Position numbers and translations under genes: made by a program. This document shows, one piece after another, positions 8,309-17,714 of a stretch of 64,000 nt of DNA (the first letter of the stretch is position 1; each line of letters opens with the position of its first letter). Below the pieces are notes generated by a model that had not been told where the DNA came from, ran no database searches, and was given only the letters and a program-made list of their open reading frames with translations. Origin of the DNA: Parapedobacter soli (GTDB lineage: Bacteria > Bacteroidota > Bacteroidia > Sphingobacteriales > Sphingobacteriaceae); contig NZ_JAMXAY010000007.1 of the NCBI RefSeq assembly GCF_025460835.1, forward strand, positions 62,001-126,000, written 5' to 3'.

Positions 8309-9229
8309 TTAACGGCTATTGCGTAACGTTTCATATTTATTGATATTCGCAGGGTCTACCTCGGCAAGGATATTATACGCCTGCACCCTCTCCTGCTGTC
8401 CCATGCCACTGAATATCCCCACAAGCTCGTCAGACTTTGCCGTAAAAAACACCTGGTTGAACACCGCACCTTGGGCCATCCGGTCCACCTGTTTCAATAT
8501 TGGCAACAAGTCTATCATGGTTTTTCGGGCATGTTGTACATTTTCTGACATCGTATCCAAACCGCCTATATGGAAACGGTAGATGAAATCGCGCAGGGGT
8601 TGATACCTACGGTCCAGCAAATTATTGACCAGCCAAAAGCGATTATTCCCCTCCATGGAGCGCCATCCGGTGAAGCCCGTGTTCTGGGCATTATTTACAA
8701 TATTCTGGGCAGCGGTATAAAAGGGTGTGCCTCCGTTTTGTTCAAACGTATCGGCATCCAGCCCCACGATAATGTATGCGTAATACGCGAGCAGCGACGT
8801 CAAGTTATTCATATATTGCTGGTCAGAATAATCCATCAATTGCCCCTCGGTATAGCTGAAATCAAAATTGTTGTCTGAAATACTAAGCACCGGGCTGTTA
8901 TACGACGTATTGAAAACCGGGCGGGTAGAGATAATCTGTGCCTGTGCCGTGAAATTTGAAGATCCATCCCACGAGTTGATCGTGATTACAAAGCTACAAT
9001 CGATACGTTCTTGCGGCTGCACCTGGTTTGCACTCCAGGTCCGGTTATTGAGGAAATCGGAAACGGCTTTTTCCAATACTTCCAACGCCCGTTTATTGGT
9101 GTTCTGTACTTGCGGCGATAAGATTTGTACACGTGCATTCAGGTCTTGCGCTACCCCCAACCGGGCAGATAGCAGAAAAAAAAGAACGAAGGCCGATGGC
9201 CACACCAAAATGCGTACCGCTGTAATCAT
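8309..9229 (-). CDS. DUF4835 family protein (PorD-like, type IX secretion-associated)
   Basis: This 306-residue secreted protein has a signal peptide ending at GVAQ and the DUF4835 hallmarks LNARVQILSPQVQNTN near the mature start, INSWDGSSNFTAQ and a C-terminal NILAEVDPANINKYETL. The family includes PorD of Porphyromonas, which has been linked to the type IX secretion machinery; its biochemical role is unclear. The first ATG is at 9229. Two codons upstream there is only a TTG that overlaps the promoter -7 box. The gene forms an operon with recN. Confidence 0.82.
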   Translation of the reverse strand: MITAVRILVWPSAFVLFFLLSARLGVAQDLNARVQILSPQVQNTNKRALEVLEKAVSDFLNNRTWSANQVQPQERIDCSFVITINSWDGSSNFTAQAQIISTRPVFNTSYNSPVLSISDNNFDFSYTEGQLMDYSDQQYMNNLTSLLAYYAYIIVGLDADTFEQNGGTPFYTAAQNIVNNAQNTGFTGWRSMEGNNRFWLVNNLLDRRYQPLRDFIYRFHIGGLDTMSENVQHARKTMIDLLPILKQVDRMAQGAVFNQVFFTAKSDELVGIFSGMGQQERVQAYNILAEVDPANINKYETLRNSR

Positions 9230-9232
9230 GCC

Positions 9233-9264
9233 CAAACTTAGATAAAGTTGTTTTGATATGCAAA
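9233..9264 (-). promoter_or_regulatory. Promoter of DUF4835-recN, predicted leaderless
   Basis: On the minus strand TTTG (9261-9264), a 20-base spacer and TAAGTTTG (9233-9240) make a consensus match. Only three bases separate the -7 box from the ATG at 9229. If initiation occurs at the usual distance, the mRNA would begin at or next to the start codon. Confidence 0.7.
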
Positions 9265-9379
9265 AGATAATCTAGCCGGTGATTTTTCCAATTTGAAAAG
9301 TTTTAAGCATCTTCGCTAAACCTTTGTGGTGCGTGTATGTTTAAGGTACAAAGGACAGCTGAAAATTACATATTAGACT

Positions 9380-12300
9380 TTGAATCGATTTGGCAGAATA
9401 GCAATTAAGATACTCTTTTGGATTGTCGGTGGCATTATCGGATTGGTTTTACTTGTATTCGTGCTGATACGCATTCCAGCCATCCAGAATTATGTGGTCG
9501 GTAAAGTCACTGCCTATATCGAGAACAAAATCAGTACCCCGGTACGGATTGCCCGTGTAAGCCTCGACTTACCAAAAATGCTGGTACTCGAAGGGGTGTA
9601 TTTTGAGGACCAATCGCAAGACACCCTCATTGCGGGCGACCGATTGCGGGTAGATATCAGTATGCTGAAATTATTGCGGAACACCGTCGAGATAAGCCAG
9701 ATCGACCTACAAGGTATTACAGCAAAAATAAACCGCACATTGCCCGACAGTACCTTTAATTTCGATTACATCATTACGGCATTTGTAGGTGAGCAGGACG
9801 AAACCACCCCACCGGACAGCAGTGCGCCGATGAAGTTCGACATCGATAAGGTAAACCTCGAACGTATCCGGTTTCTGTACCGCGACGATGTAATCGGGAT
9901 GGCGGCAGAAATCAATTTAGGGAAGCTGTCTACGCGCATCGGCGTTTTTGACCTAGAAGGCAATATGCGCTTCGGGCTCCCCGAAATCACCATCAATGGC
10001 CTGCAGGGGTCGGTGCGTCAATGGGCGGTGGCTGAAGGAGGTGAAATTCCGGATGCAAGCGATTTCGGGGTAGTCGATGCAGCCGAAACATCACTATTGC
10101 CCGACTTGGAATTCGGAACAATCAATCTCAGTGCGATAGATTTCGCCTATACCGATGAGGCAGGAGCGATGGACACGCGATTCAAGATAGACAAGCTGCT
10201 CGCTCGGCTGAACGAACTTGATCTCAACAATGAGTTTGTCGATATCCGGGAAATCGATCTCGACGGGTCGGCGTCACACATCTTTTTCGGGCAAACGGAA
10301 GCACCGGATAACAGTGAGGCAGACACCACCGCTGGTGAGCCGGTCAACTGGCGGGTTCGGGCTGCAGCGATCCATATTGCCAATACGGACTTCACATTCC
10401 GAGATGCCAATCAGCCCCGTATCGACAAAGGATTCGATTACGGCAACATCGGAATTACCGGGTTAGCCGGCAATCTGACGGATCTCTACTATTCGGCCGA
10501 TACGATAAGGGGCCGGTTGGCAGACCTGAAAGCCAGCGACCGCAGTGGATTCCAGCTGAATCGGCTGCAGGCCGAGTTCAGTTACACAAACCAAGGGGCA
10601 GAGCTGAGCAACCTTTATGCAGAGACACCCCATACGCTTATCCGCGACTACATCAGCGTGTCTTATCCCTCTCTGGAGACAGCAATGGAGGAACTTGGCA
10701 CCATCCAGTTGGTGGCCGATATCAAGGAAAGCCATTTAGGCATGGAAGATGTGCTATACTTCGTACCCGATATGGACACGATGGAGGTGATGCAACCACT
10801 TTGGGCTCATACGTTCTTCATCAATACAGAAATCAATGGCCGGCTAAACGACCTACAGATTCCGAGCTTGGAGCTACAAGCACTCGACAAGACCCGGTTA
10901 GTGGCCCATGCACACATCCGTGGGCTGCCAGACATAGACCAGCTGGATGTCGACCTTGATCTGGAAGAATTCGTTACGGGGAAAGCCGACCTCGACCGGC
11001 TGATTGCCAACAGCCTACTGCCCGACAGCATCAATTTCCCAGCAGACATTATGCTTGCGGGTACATTCAACGGAGGGATGAATGGCTTTCTCACCGATAT
11101 GCAACTGCAAACCAGTATGGGAAATGCTACGCTGGCTGCTGACTACCGAGTACAAAATCGCGACACCGTGTATGATGCCCAGTTGAGTATCAGCGAGATC
11201 GACATCGGCCAGCTGCTTAAGATGGATTCGGTACTGGGCAAGATATCTTTTGCAGCACATGCCAAGGGTAGCGGACTGGACCCTGCTACCGCCGTAGCTG
11301 ATATCCAAGCCGAGTTGATCAGCCTCGAAGCGATGGGCTACGAATATACCGCTATCGGTGTCGATGCCGCAGCGAAGGGTGGTGACATCACCCTCTCGGC
11401 AGCCAGCGGCGACCCCAATATCGATTTCGACCTTAATGCGCATGCCGACATGCGGGGGCAATACCCTAAGGTAAACCTGAACCTGATGGTGGACAGCGTA
11501 AACATGAAAAACCTAGGCCTAATGGCAGACGAATTCCGTTACCATGGCCGGTTGGTGGCCGATCTGGAAACTGCCGACATCGATCACCTGAACGGCACCG
11601 TGGATATTGTAAGCTCTTCTATTGCCTATAACGATGAACGGTATATGTTGGATACGGTTAGGTTGCGCGCCGTGGCACGAGACAGCTCCACCATGATGCA
11701 ACTGCAATCGGAGTTCCTCAATGCACACATGGTGGGTAATTATAAACTTAGCGAGCTTAGCGCCTCCGTGCAAGACATCATGGCTATGTACTACCAGCCC
11801 GACTCCATTGCCCCGGTATTCGAGTACTCACCGCAGCGGTTCGATTTCAGTGCGCAGTTCACTAGGTCGCGCTTCATCCGGGGCCTTGTCCCCGACCTTA
11901 CCGAAATGGAAGATATCACGCTCGATGGCTCGTTCAACAGCGAAGACAAGATGTTACTTGCCAAAGCTGTTGCGCCCCACGTAACCTATGCGGGCACGAC
12001 TATAAACAACGTCGGGTTTGACCTCAACACCTTCGATAGTACCATGTACTATTCCGTGCTCATCAACCGCATTGGGCTGGGTAATATCGAATTGGTCAAC
12101 ACACTTCTCAGTGGTACGGTACAACAAAACAAATTGGATTTCGGTCTATGGATCAAAGACCAAGCCGACAAAGAGCGATACCACCTCGGCATGGGCTTGC
12201 AGGTGGATGCCGGCAACTTTCTGTTCAGCTTGCTGGATGATGGATTGATGCTCAATTACGACCAGTGGGAAGTTCACCCCGAAAACGCTATCTCCTTTGG

Positions 12301-14665
12301 CAAAGATGGCCTCCGTACACACCAATTTATACTCAGCAATGACGGGCAGGAGATGGCTATTACTTCGCAAGACTCCACCCTGAATGCACCTATCGATTTG
12401 GTCTTCACGAATTTCAGGATAGAAACATTCAGCCAGATACTGGAAAGCGACCTGCTCAACATGGGCGGTGGCATCAACGGCACCGCTACCGTTTCGCGGC
12501 TCGAATCGTCACCCGTGTTTGTTTCCGATATAACTGTCGATCGGTTTTACTTTGGCAACGATACGGTAGGCAACATAAATATCAAGGTCAACAATGAGCG
12601 TGAAAACATCTTCGCCGCCGATGTGGCAATCAGCGGCAATGGCAACGATGTGAAGCTTACCGGCGATTACATCAGTTCACCCGGCCAAACCGCCCAGCTG
12701 GATTTCAAACTGAACATCCAACCGCTCACTATGCATACGCTCGAAGCATTCAGCCTTGGATACCTCCGGAATACTGCGGGCGATATCAATGGCAACCTCC
12801 GTATCACCGGCACAACGGAGCAACCCCGTATCAATGGTGAACTCGTCTTTAACCAAGCGACCCTCAACGTAGCCATGCTCAACGCTACCTTTAATATCGA
12901 TGAACAGCGAATCAATTTCAATGATAATGGTCTACGCTTCAATCGATTCCAACTGAAAGACGCCAAAGGAAACACCGCTATGCTAAATGGCTCTGTGAAT
13001 ACCAAGACATATACAGACTATGCATTTGCACTTACGCTTACGGCCGACGACTTCCAAGTGCTGAATTCGAGCCAGCAAGACAACGACATGTATTACGGAC
13101 AGCTTTATGTATCCAGCAATCTCCGTATTCAGGGTGATATAAACAATCCCAACGTCAACGGCACGCTACAAGTAAATGACGATACGGATGTCACCTTCGT
13201 GATGCCGAACGATGACCCGGGTATGGTCGACCGCCAGGGAATTGTCCGGTTCGTAGACCGGAGTGACACTTCCAGCGTCAATGTATTTGCTAAGGTAGAT
13301 TCCCTTACGCAAACAGAGTTGAGCGGGTTGAACTTATCCGTCAATATCGTCACCGACAAAGACGCCAAATTCACCATCGTTATCGACCCCGGGAGTCAGG
13401 ATGCGCTGGCGATACAAGGCGAGGCCGAGCTGAATGCAGGCATCGATCCCAGCGGCGAGATTACATTGAACGGCAACTATACGGTCGAGACGGGTAATTA
13501 TTCGTTCTCATTCGGCCCCGTCAAGCGGTTATTTCAATTCAAACAGGGCAGTATAATCACGTGGGCGGGTGACCCCCTGGATGCCCGTATGAACATCACG
13601 GCGGTATACAACGTCAAAGCGCCTACATTGGAGCTGGTACAAGCCCAGATTGGCTCCTCCGAGCAATCAAGCCTCTATAAACAACGGGTACCTTTCAACG
13701 TAAACCTGCACATTACCGAACAGCTGTTCCAACCCAGGTTGAGCTTCGACATTGATCTCGACGAAGACAATGCCATGGTTTCACAGGATGTTACCAGTAA
13801 AGTGAATACCGGACTCACACAATTGCGGGAAAACGAGTCAGAAATGAATAAGCAAGTCTTTTCATTGATTGTGCTGGGCCGCTTCATGGCCGCCAATCCG
13901 TTTGAAAGCCTTTCCGGGGGCGGCGGAGCCGAAGCCATTGCCCGTAATACCGTAAGCTCATTCCTGAGCGGCCAGCTAAACCGGCTGGCTGGCAACCTCA
14001 TCCAAGGACTTGAGTTTGATTTCGACCTGCAATCCGAACAGGATTATAGCATGGGTACCGGGGAAAACCGCACCGACTTAAACGTGGGCGTCTCCAAGAT
14101 GCTCTTCGACGACCGCATGAAAGTGACAGTGGGATCAAACTTTGAGCTAGAGGGCAACGCCCGGCCGGGCGAACAAACCACCAATATTGCAGGCGATATC
14201 GCCATAGATTACCAGCTCACCGAAGATGGCCGCTACGTGGTGCGGGTTTACCGTAAAAACCAGTACCAGATAACCCTTCAGGGGCAGTTCGTAGAAACCG
14301 GCGTTGGTTTTATCGTTAATCTCGACTACAACGAGTTCAAGGAAATCTTCAACCGCCAGAACCAGCAGGCCAATGAGTTCAATACGGACACCCGGCAGTT
14401 CCGTAGGCGGTGGGACGTAAACCGGATGGAAACAGACACGGCATATCGCGACAGCGTGCGCAGAGCGATCATTGACAGTCTGCAACGCAACGACCCCGAG
14501 TTTTTGGAACGGATGCGACAGCGGCGGCAGGAACGGCAGCAGCAAGAGCAAGAAGGGGGGAACACCCCCGCGACGCCCGATGCTACACCCAAACGTACCG
14601 CAATACGGATAAATGAACAAGAGGAAAACGTTACAACAGATGAAAGGGCGATGGATGGACAATAA
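9380..14665 (+). CDS. tamB: Translocation and assembly module protein TamB
   Basis: TamB is a periplasm-spanning AsmA-like protein that works with the TamA/TamL barrel in outer-membrane biogenesis, probably as a lipid conduit. The 1761-residue product has one N-terminal membrane anchor (about residues 8-31), a very long repetitive beta region and a C-terminal TamB/DUF490 domain (roughly 1250-1640; GSIITWAGDPLDARMNITAVY is typical). The tail is Q/R/E-rich. The start is TTG: an in-frame TAG lies immediately upstream at 9374, and no ATG occurs before the anchor. The end overlaps the tamL start, indicating coupling. Confidence 0.93.
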   Translation: MNRFGRIAIKILFWIVGGIIGLVLLVFVLIRIPAIQNYVVGKVTAYIENKISTPVRIARVSLDLPKMLVLEGVYFEDQSQDTLIAGDRLRVDISMLKLLRNTVEISQIDLQGITAKINRTLPDSTFNFDYIITAFVGEQDETTPPDSSAPMKFDIDKVNLERIRFLYRDDVIGMAAEINLGKLSTRIGVFDLEGNMRFGLPEITINGLQGSVRQWAVAEGGEIPDASDFGVVDAAETSLLPDLEFGTINLSAIDFAYTDEAGAMDTRFKIDKLLARLNELDLNNEFVDIREIDLDGSASHIFFGQTEAPDNSEADTTAGEPVNWRVRAAAIHIANTDFTFRDANQPRIDKGFDYGNIGITGLAGNLTDLYYSADTIRGRLADLKASDRSGFQLNRLQAEFSYTNQGAELSNLYAETPHTLIRDYISVSYPSLETAMEELGTIQLVADIKESHLGMEDVLYFVPDMDTMEVMQPLWAHTFFINTEINGRLNDLQIPSLELQALDKTRLVAHAHIRGLPDIDQLDVDLDLEEFVTGKADLDRLIANSLLPDSINFPADIMLAGTFNGGMNGFLTDMQLQTSMGNATLAADYRVQNRDTVYDAQLSISEIDIGQLLKMDSVLGKISFAAHAKGSGLDPATAVADIQAELISLEAMGYEYTAIGVDAAAKGGDITLSAASGDPNIDFDLNAHADMRGQYPKVNLNLMVDSVNMKNLGLMADEFRYHGRLVADLETADIDHLNGTVDIVSSSIAYNDERYMLDTVRLRAVARDSSTMMQLQSEFLNAHMVGNYKLSELSASVQDIMAMYYQPDSIAPVFEYSPQRFDFSAQFTRSRFIRGLVPDLTEMEDITLDGSFNSEDKMLLAKAVAPHVTYAGTTINNVGFDLNTFDSTMYYSVLINRIGLGNIELVNTLLSGTVQQNKLDFGLWIKDQADKERYHLGMGLQVDAGNFLFSLLDDGLMLNYDQWEVHPENAISFGKDGLRTHQFILSNDGQEMAITSQDSTLNAPIDLVFTNFRIETFSQILESDLLNMGGGINGTATVSRLESSPVFVSDITVDRFYFGNDTVGNINIKVNNERENIFAADVAISGNGNDVKLTGDYISSPGQTAQLDFKLNIQPLTMHTLEAFSLGYLRNTAGDINGNLRITGTTEQPRINGELVFNQATLNVAMLNATFNIDEQRINFNDNGLRFNRFQLKDAKGNTAMLNGSVNTKTYTDYAFALTLTADDFQVLNSSQQDNDMYYGQLYVSSNLRIQGDINNPNVNGTLQVNDDTDVTFVMPNDDPGMVDRQGIVRFVDRSDTSSVNVFAKVDSLTQTELSGLNLSVNIVTDKDAKFTIVIDPGSQDALAIQGEAELNAGIDPSGEITLNGNYTVETGNYSFSFGPVKRLFQFKQGSIITWAGDPLDARMNITAVYNVKAPTLELVQAQIGSSEQSSLYKQRVPFNVNLHITEQLFQPRLSFDIDLDEDNAMVSQDVTSKVNTGLTQLRENESEMNKQVFSLIVLGRFMAANPFESLSGGGGAEAIARNTVSSFLSGQLNRLAGNLIQGLEFDFDLQSEQDYSMGTGENRTDLNVGVSKMLFDDRMKVTVGSNFELEGNARPGEQTTNIAGDIAIDYQLTEDGRYVVRVYRKNQYQITLQGQFVETGVGFIVNLDYNEFKEIFNRQNQQANEFNTDTRQFRRRWDVNRMETDTAYRDSVRRAIIDSLQRNDPEFLERMRQRRQERQQQEQEGGNTPATPDATPKRTAIRINEQEENVTTDERAMDGQ

Positions 14666-16961
14666 GTTCGGATGGTGGGTATACGCCATTTCCGTGGTAG
14701 CATGCCTGGTAAGCTGCAGTAATCTCAAGTACCTCCCCGAAGGCGAGCAGCTTTATGTAAAGGGCGAGGTGGAAATCGAGACCGACACCATCCCTAAGCG
14801 GTACATCGAACCATTGAGCAATAACCTTGAGGAGTTACTGCGGCCGGAGCCTAACACAACAATATTGGGCATGCGCCCACAACTATATTTATATAACATC
14901 GCCGGCGAGCCGAAGAGCAACCAAGGATTCCGCAACTGGCTGAAAAACAAAGCCGGGCAACCCCCAGTGCTACTGAGTGATGTCAATCGCGAATACAACG
15001 AAAACCTACTGCGCAACCGACTGGAAAATCTTGGGTTTTTCCAAGCCCAAGTGACTTCAGACACCACAATAAAAAATCGGAAAGCCACTGTTACCTATAC
15101 CGCAAGCCCATATATCATTTATCGGATCGATTCGGTAACGTTCGAAGTAGATAGCAGCGAATTGGGCAAAGCCATCAAAGCCACTGAACCGGGTTCACTG
15201 CTACTCGCGGGCAGGCCCTATAACCTCGACAACATCATCGCCGAGCGGGAGCGGATCGATAACGAATTGAAAAACCGGGGGTATTACTACTTCAACCCGG
15301 ATTACCTGATTATTGAGGTGGATAGCACAGGGCACGACCACCACGTCAACTTGTATGTAAAGCTCAAGGAAGAAACACCCGACAAAGCAAAACGCGCTTA
15401 TTATATCAACGACATCTATATCTATCCAAACTATACCCTCACCGAACGAGGATACAGGCGGGCAGACCGCCGCAATGCGTCGCTATACAGAGACAGTTAC
15501 TATTTCATAGATCCGGAAGAAACGTTCCGGAAGTTTTCGATAGCCCAGGCGATGTTTTTCAAACCGGGCGACAGATATACCCGCCGGGACCACAACAGCA
15601 CCATCAGCCAGCTGGTAGGCATGGGGGCTTTCCGCTTTGTGCGCAACGAGTTTGCCGATGTTGAAGGCAAACCGAATCAATTAGACGTCTATTACTACCT
15701 CACGCCAATGCCCAAGAGGGGCTTACGACTAGAGCTACTTGGCAAAACTGCCTCCGTGTATAACGGTTCTGAAATTAATGTCAACTGGCAGCACCGCAAC
15801 GCATTCAGAAGCGCCGAACTGCTCACATTCACCGTATATGGGGGATTCGAAACCCAAACAGGCGGCAATGTCAACCTCAATTCGAGTTTTTACCGATACG
15901 GTATCGAGGCCAGCTTATCGTTTCCGCGTATGATCGCGCCTTTCAACTGGCAGCCTACACGGCGGTTTGTACCGCACACGGTTTTCCGTACTGGCTACGA
16001 ATTCCTCAACCGGCGCACGGCCTACAGCCTAAACTCGATGCGTTTTTCTTTCGGTTACCTATGGAAGGAAAACATCGAGAAGGAACACGATTTGAAAGTA
16101 CTAGAGGTAGGTTATGTGCAACCGCGCAATATCACCGAGTCTTACCAGGCCATGCTGGATACCATCCCTCCCCTCAGGCATGCCATCGAGCCGCAATTTA
16201 CGTTCGGTCCTATCTATTATTTCACGTACACCAACTCGATGAAAGCCGACCCGAAACATGGTGTATACTTCCGCGGTGGGTTAGACCTTTCGGCCAACCT
16301 CTATGGCATCATCAGGGGTGCCAATGTGGACGAGGGCCGGCAATACCAGATCTTCAATGCCAATTTCTCGCAATACATCAAAATAGAAGCCGATGTAAGG
16401 CATTACTTACGTTTAGGACCCAATGCCAAACTGGCATCTCGTGCGATGGCAGGCTTTGGGTACTCATACGGGAACTCCCGCATGCTCCCCTATTCGAAGC
16501 AATTCTTTTCGGGTGGCCCTAATGGCCTGCGTGCCTTCCGGGCACGGACAGTAGGCCCAGGGTCTTTTACCCCGGAGTTTTATGGTGAAGACAACTTTTA
16601 TGCGGACCAGACAGGCGACATCAAGATAGAACTCAACACCGAGTATCGCGCAAAACTGGCGAGCATCGTACATTGGGCAGCTTTTATCGATGCGGGGAAT
16701 ATCTGGCTCCAGCACACAGATGACGAGAAGCCAGGCGCAGCCTTCGGCAAGAACTTCATCAATGAAATGGCGGTAGGTGCTGGGCTAGGGCTACGCTTCG
16801 ATTTCACGTTCCTAATCCTCCGCACAGACCTCGCCATGCCCCTGCGTATCCCCTACCGACCTGCAGGCGAACGGTGGGTGATGGATGAAATTAATTTCAG
16901 GAGTCCCGACTGGCGGCGTCGCAACCTCGTGTTCAATCTCGCCATCGGGTATCCGTTCTAA
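14640..16961 (+). CDS. tamL: TamL: lipoprotein TamA/BamA-family outer-membrane protein
   Basis: This Omp85-family barrel carries POTRA domains. An N-terminal lipoprotein signal ends at CLVSC, which identifies the Bacteroidota TamL variant of TamA rather than classical TamA. POTRA-like segments occupy about the first 330 residues. The C-terminal bacterial surface antigen barrel includes the FSGGPNGLRAFRARTVGPG loop-6 region and the final NLVFNLAIGYPF strand. Candidate ATGs are at 14613, 14640 and 14655; all overlap tamB. I prefer 14640 because it gives a positively charged n-region before the lipobox. It is co-transcribed with tamB. Confidence 0.9.
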   Translation: MKGRWMDNKFGWWVYAISVVACLVSCSNLKYLPEGEQLYVKGEVEIETDTIPKRYIEPLSNNLEELLRPEPNTTILGMRPQLYLYNIAGEPKSNQGFRNWLKNKAGQPPVLLSDVNREYNENLLRNRLENLGFFQAQVTSDTTIKNRKATVTYTASPYIIYRIDSVTFEVDSSELGKAIKATEPGSLLLAGRPYNLDNIIAERERIDNELKNRGYYYFNPDYLIIEVDSTGHDHHVNLYVKLKEETPDKAKRAYYINDIYIYPNYTLTERGYRRADRRNASLYRDSYYFIDPEETFRKFSIAQAMFFKPGDRYTRRDHNSTISQLVGMGAFRFVRNEFADVEGKPNQLDVYYYLTPMPKRGLRLELLGKTASVYNGSEINVNWQHRNAFRSAELLTFTVYGGFETQTGGNVNLNSSFYRYGIEASLSFPRMIAPFNWQPTRRFVPHTVFRTGYEFLNRRTAYSLNSMRFSFGYLWKENIEKEHDLKVLEVGYVQPRNITESYQAMLDTIPPLRHAIEPQFTFGPIYYFTYTNSMKADPKHGVYFRGGLDLSANLYGIIRGANVDEGRQYQIFNANFSQYIKIEADVRHYLRLGPNAKLASRAMAGFGYSYGNSRMLPYSKQFFSGGPNGLRAFRARTVGPGSFTPEFYGEDNFYADQTGDIKIELNTEYRAKLASIVHWAAFIDAGNIWLQHTDDEKPGAAFGKNFINEMAVGAGLGLRFDFTFLILRTDLAMPLRIPYRPAGERWVMDEINFRSPDWRRRNLVFNLAIGYPF

Positions 16962-17012
16962 TTCAATTAATCACGTCTTTCCAAATCCGGGAGATATTTG
17001 CTATATTGTTCC

Positions 17013-17711
17013 ATGCCTACCAATAATCCATCATTCGGCGATCAGGTGATCGCATTCAACAAGCAGCTCGAATACACGGGCAACCTACCCGAGGGTTTTG
17101 CGGTTATAAATCCCTTTATCGAAAACCCCGAGACGATTCCCACGATGGAACGTTTTTACGGTAAATTCTACAAGGACAATAAAAAGCGGAAATTCATCAT
17201 CGGTATCAATCCGAGCCGCCATGGTGCCGGCATCACCGGTGTACCGTTTACTGACACCAAACGGCTGAAAAACGTATGCGGTATAGAAATGAAAACCGCC
17301 TATTCCCACGAACCGTCCTCAGTGTACCTGTATGACGTTATTGAGCAATATGGTGGGGCACACGCGTTTTACCGTGATTTTTACATCAATTCACCATTCC
17401 CGCTGGCCATTACCCGCCACAACGAGCGCAACCGGTGGATCAATGCTAACTATTACGACGATAAATCGCTATTTGAAGCGGTTAAGCCCTTCATGGTGGC
17501 TACATTGAAAAACCACCTGCAACTACCTGTAGATACATCGAAGGTGTACGTACTCGGGAAAAAGAATGCTGCCTATCTTGAAAAAATCAATATGGAGGAG
17601 CAACTCTTCGGCGAATTGGTGGTTTTGGAGCACCCCCGTTTCATCCAGCAATACAAATCGCGCGAAAAATCCGATTACGTACTCAAATACCTCAAGCTAT
17701 TATCCATATAG
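17013..17711 (+). CDS. SMUG2-like DNA glycosylase family protein (DUF4918)
   Basis: The 232-residue protein contains GINPSRHGAGITGVPF (residues 64-79), which corresponds to the GxNPxxxGMxxTGxPF active-site motif of SMUG-type uracil-DNA glycosylases. A later VLEHPRFIQQYKS segment matches the His-Pro helix motif. The expected role is excision of uracil or a related deaminated base. I use the ATG at 17013; a TTG at 16998 is less likely. It is a single gene that converges on the oxidase gene with a 3-base gap. Confidence 0.8.
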   Translation: MPTNNPSFGDQVIAFNKQLEYTGNLPEGFAVINPFIENPETIPTMERFYGKFYKDNKKRKFIIGINPSRHGAGITGVPFTDTKRLKNVCGIEMKTAYSHEPSSVYLYDVIEQYGGAHAFYRDFYINSPFPLAITRHNERNRWINANYYDDKSLFEAVKPFMVATLKNHLQLPVDTSKVYVLGKKNAAYLEKINMEEQLFGELVVLEHPRFIQQYKSREKSDYVLKYLKLLSI

Positions 17712-17714
17712 CAG

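Noticed and set aside
14147-14728. Leftward 193-codon frame across the tamB-tamL junction
   Set aside because: It overlaps the coupled end of tamB and start of tamL, both strongly supported.
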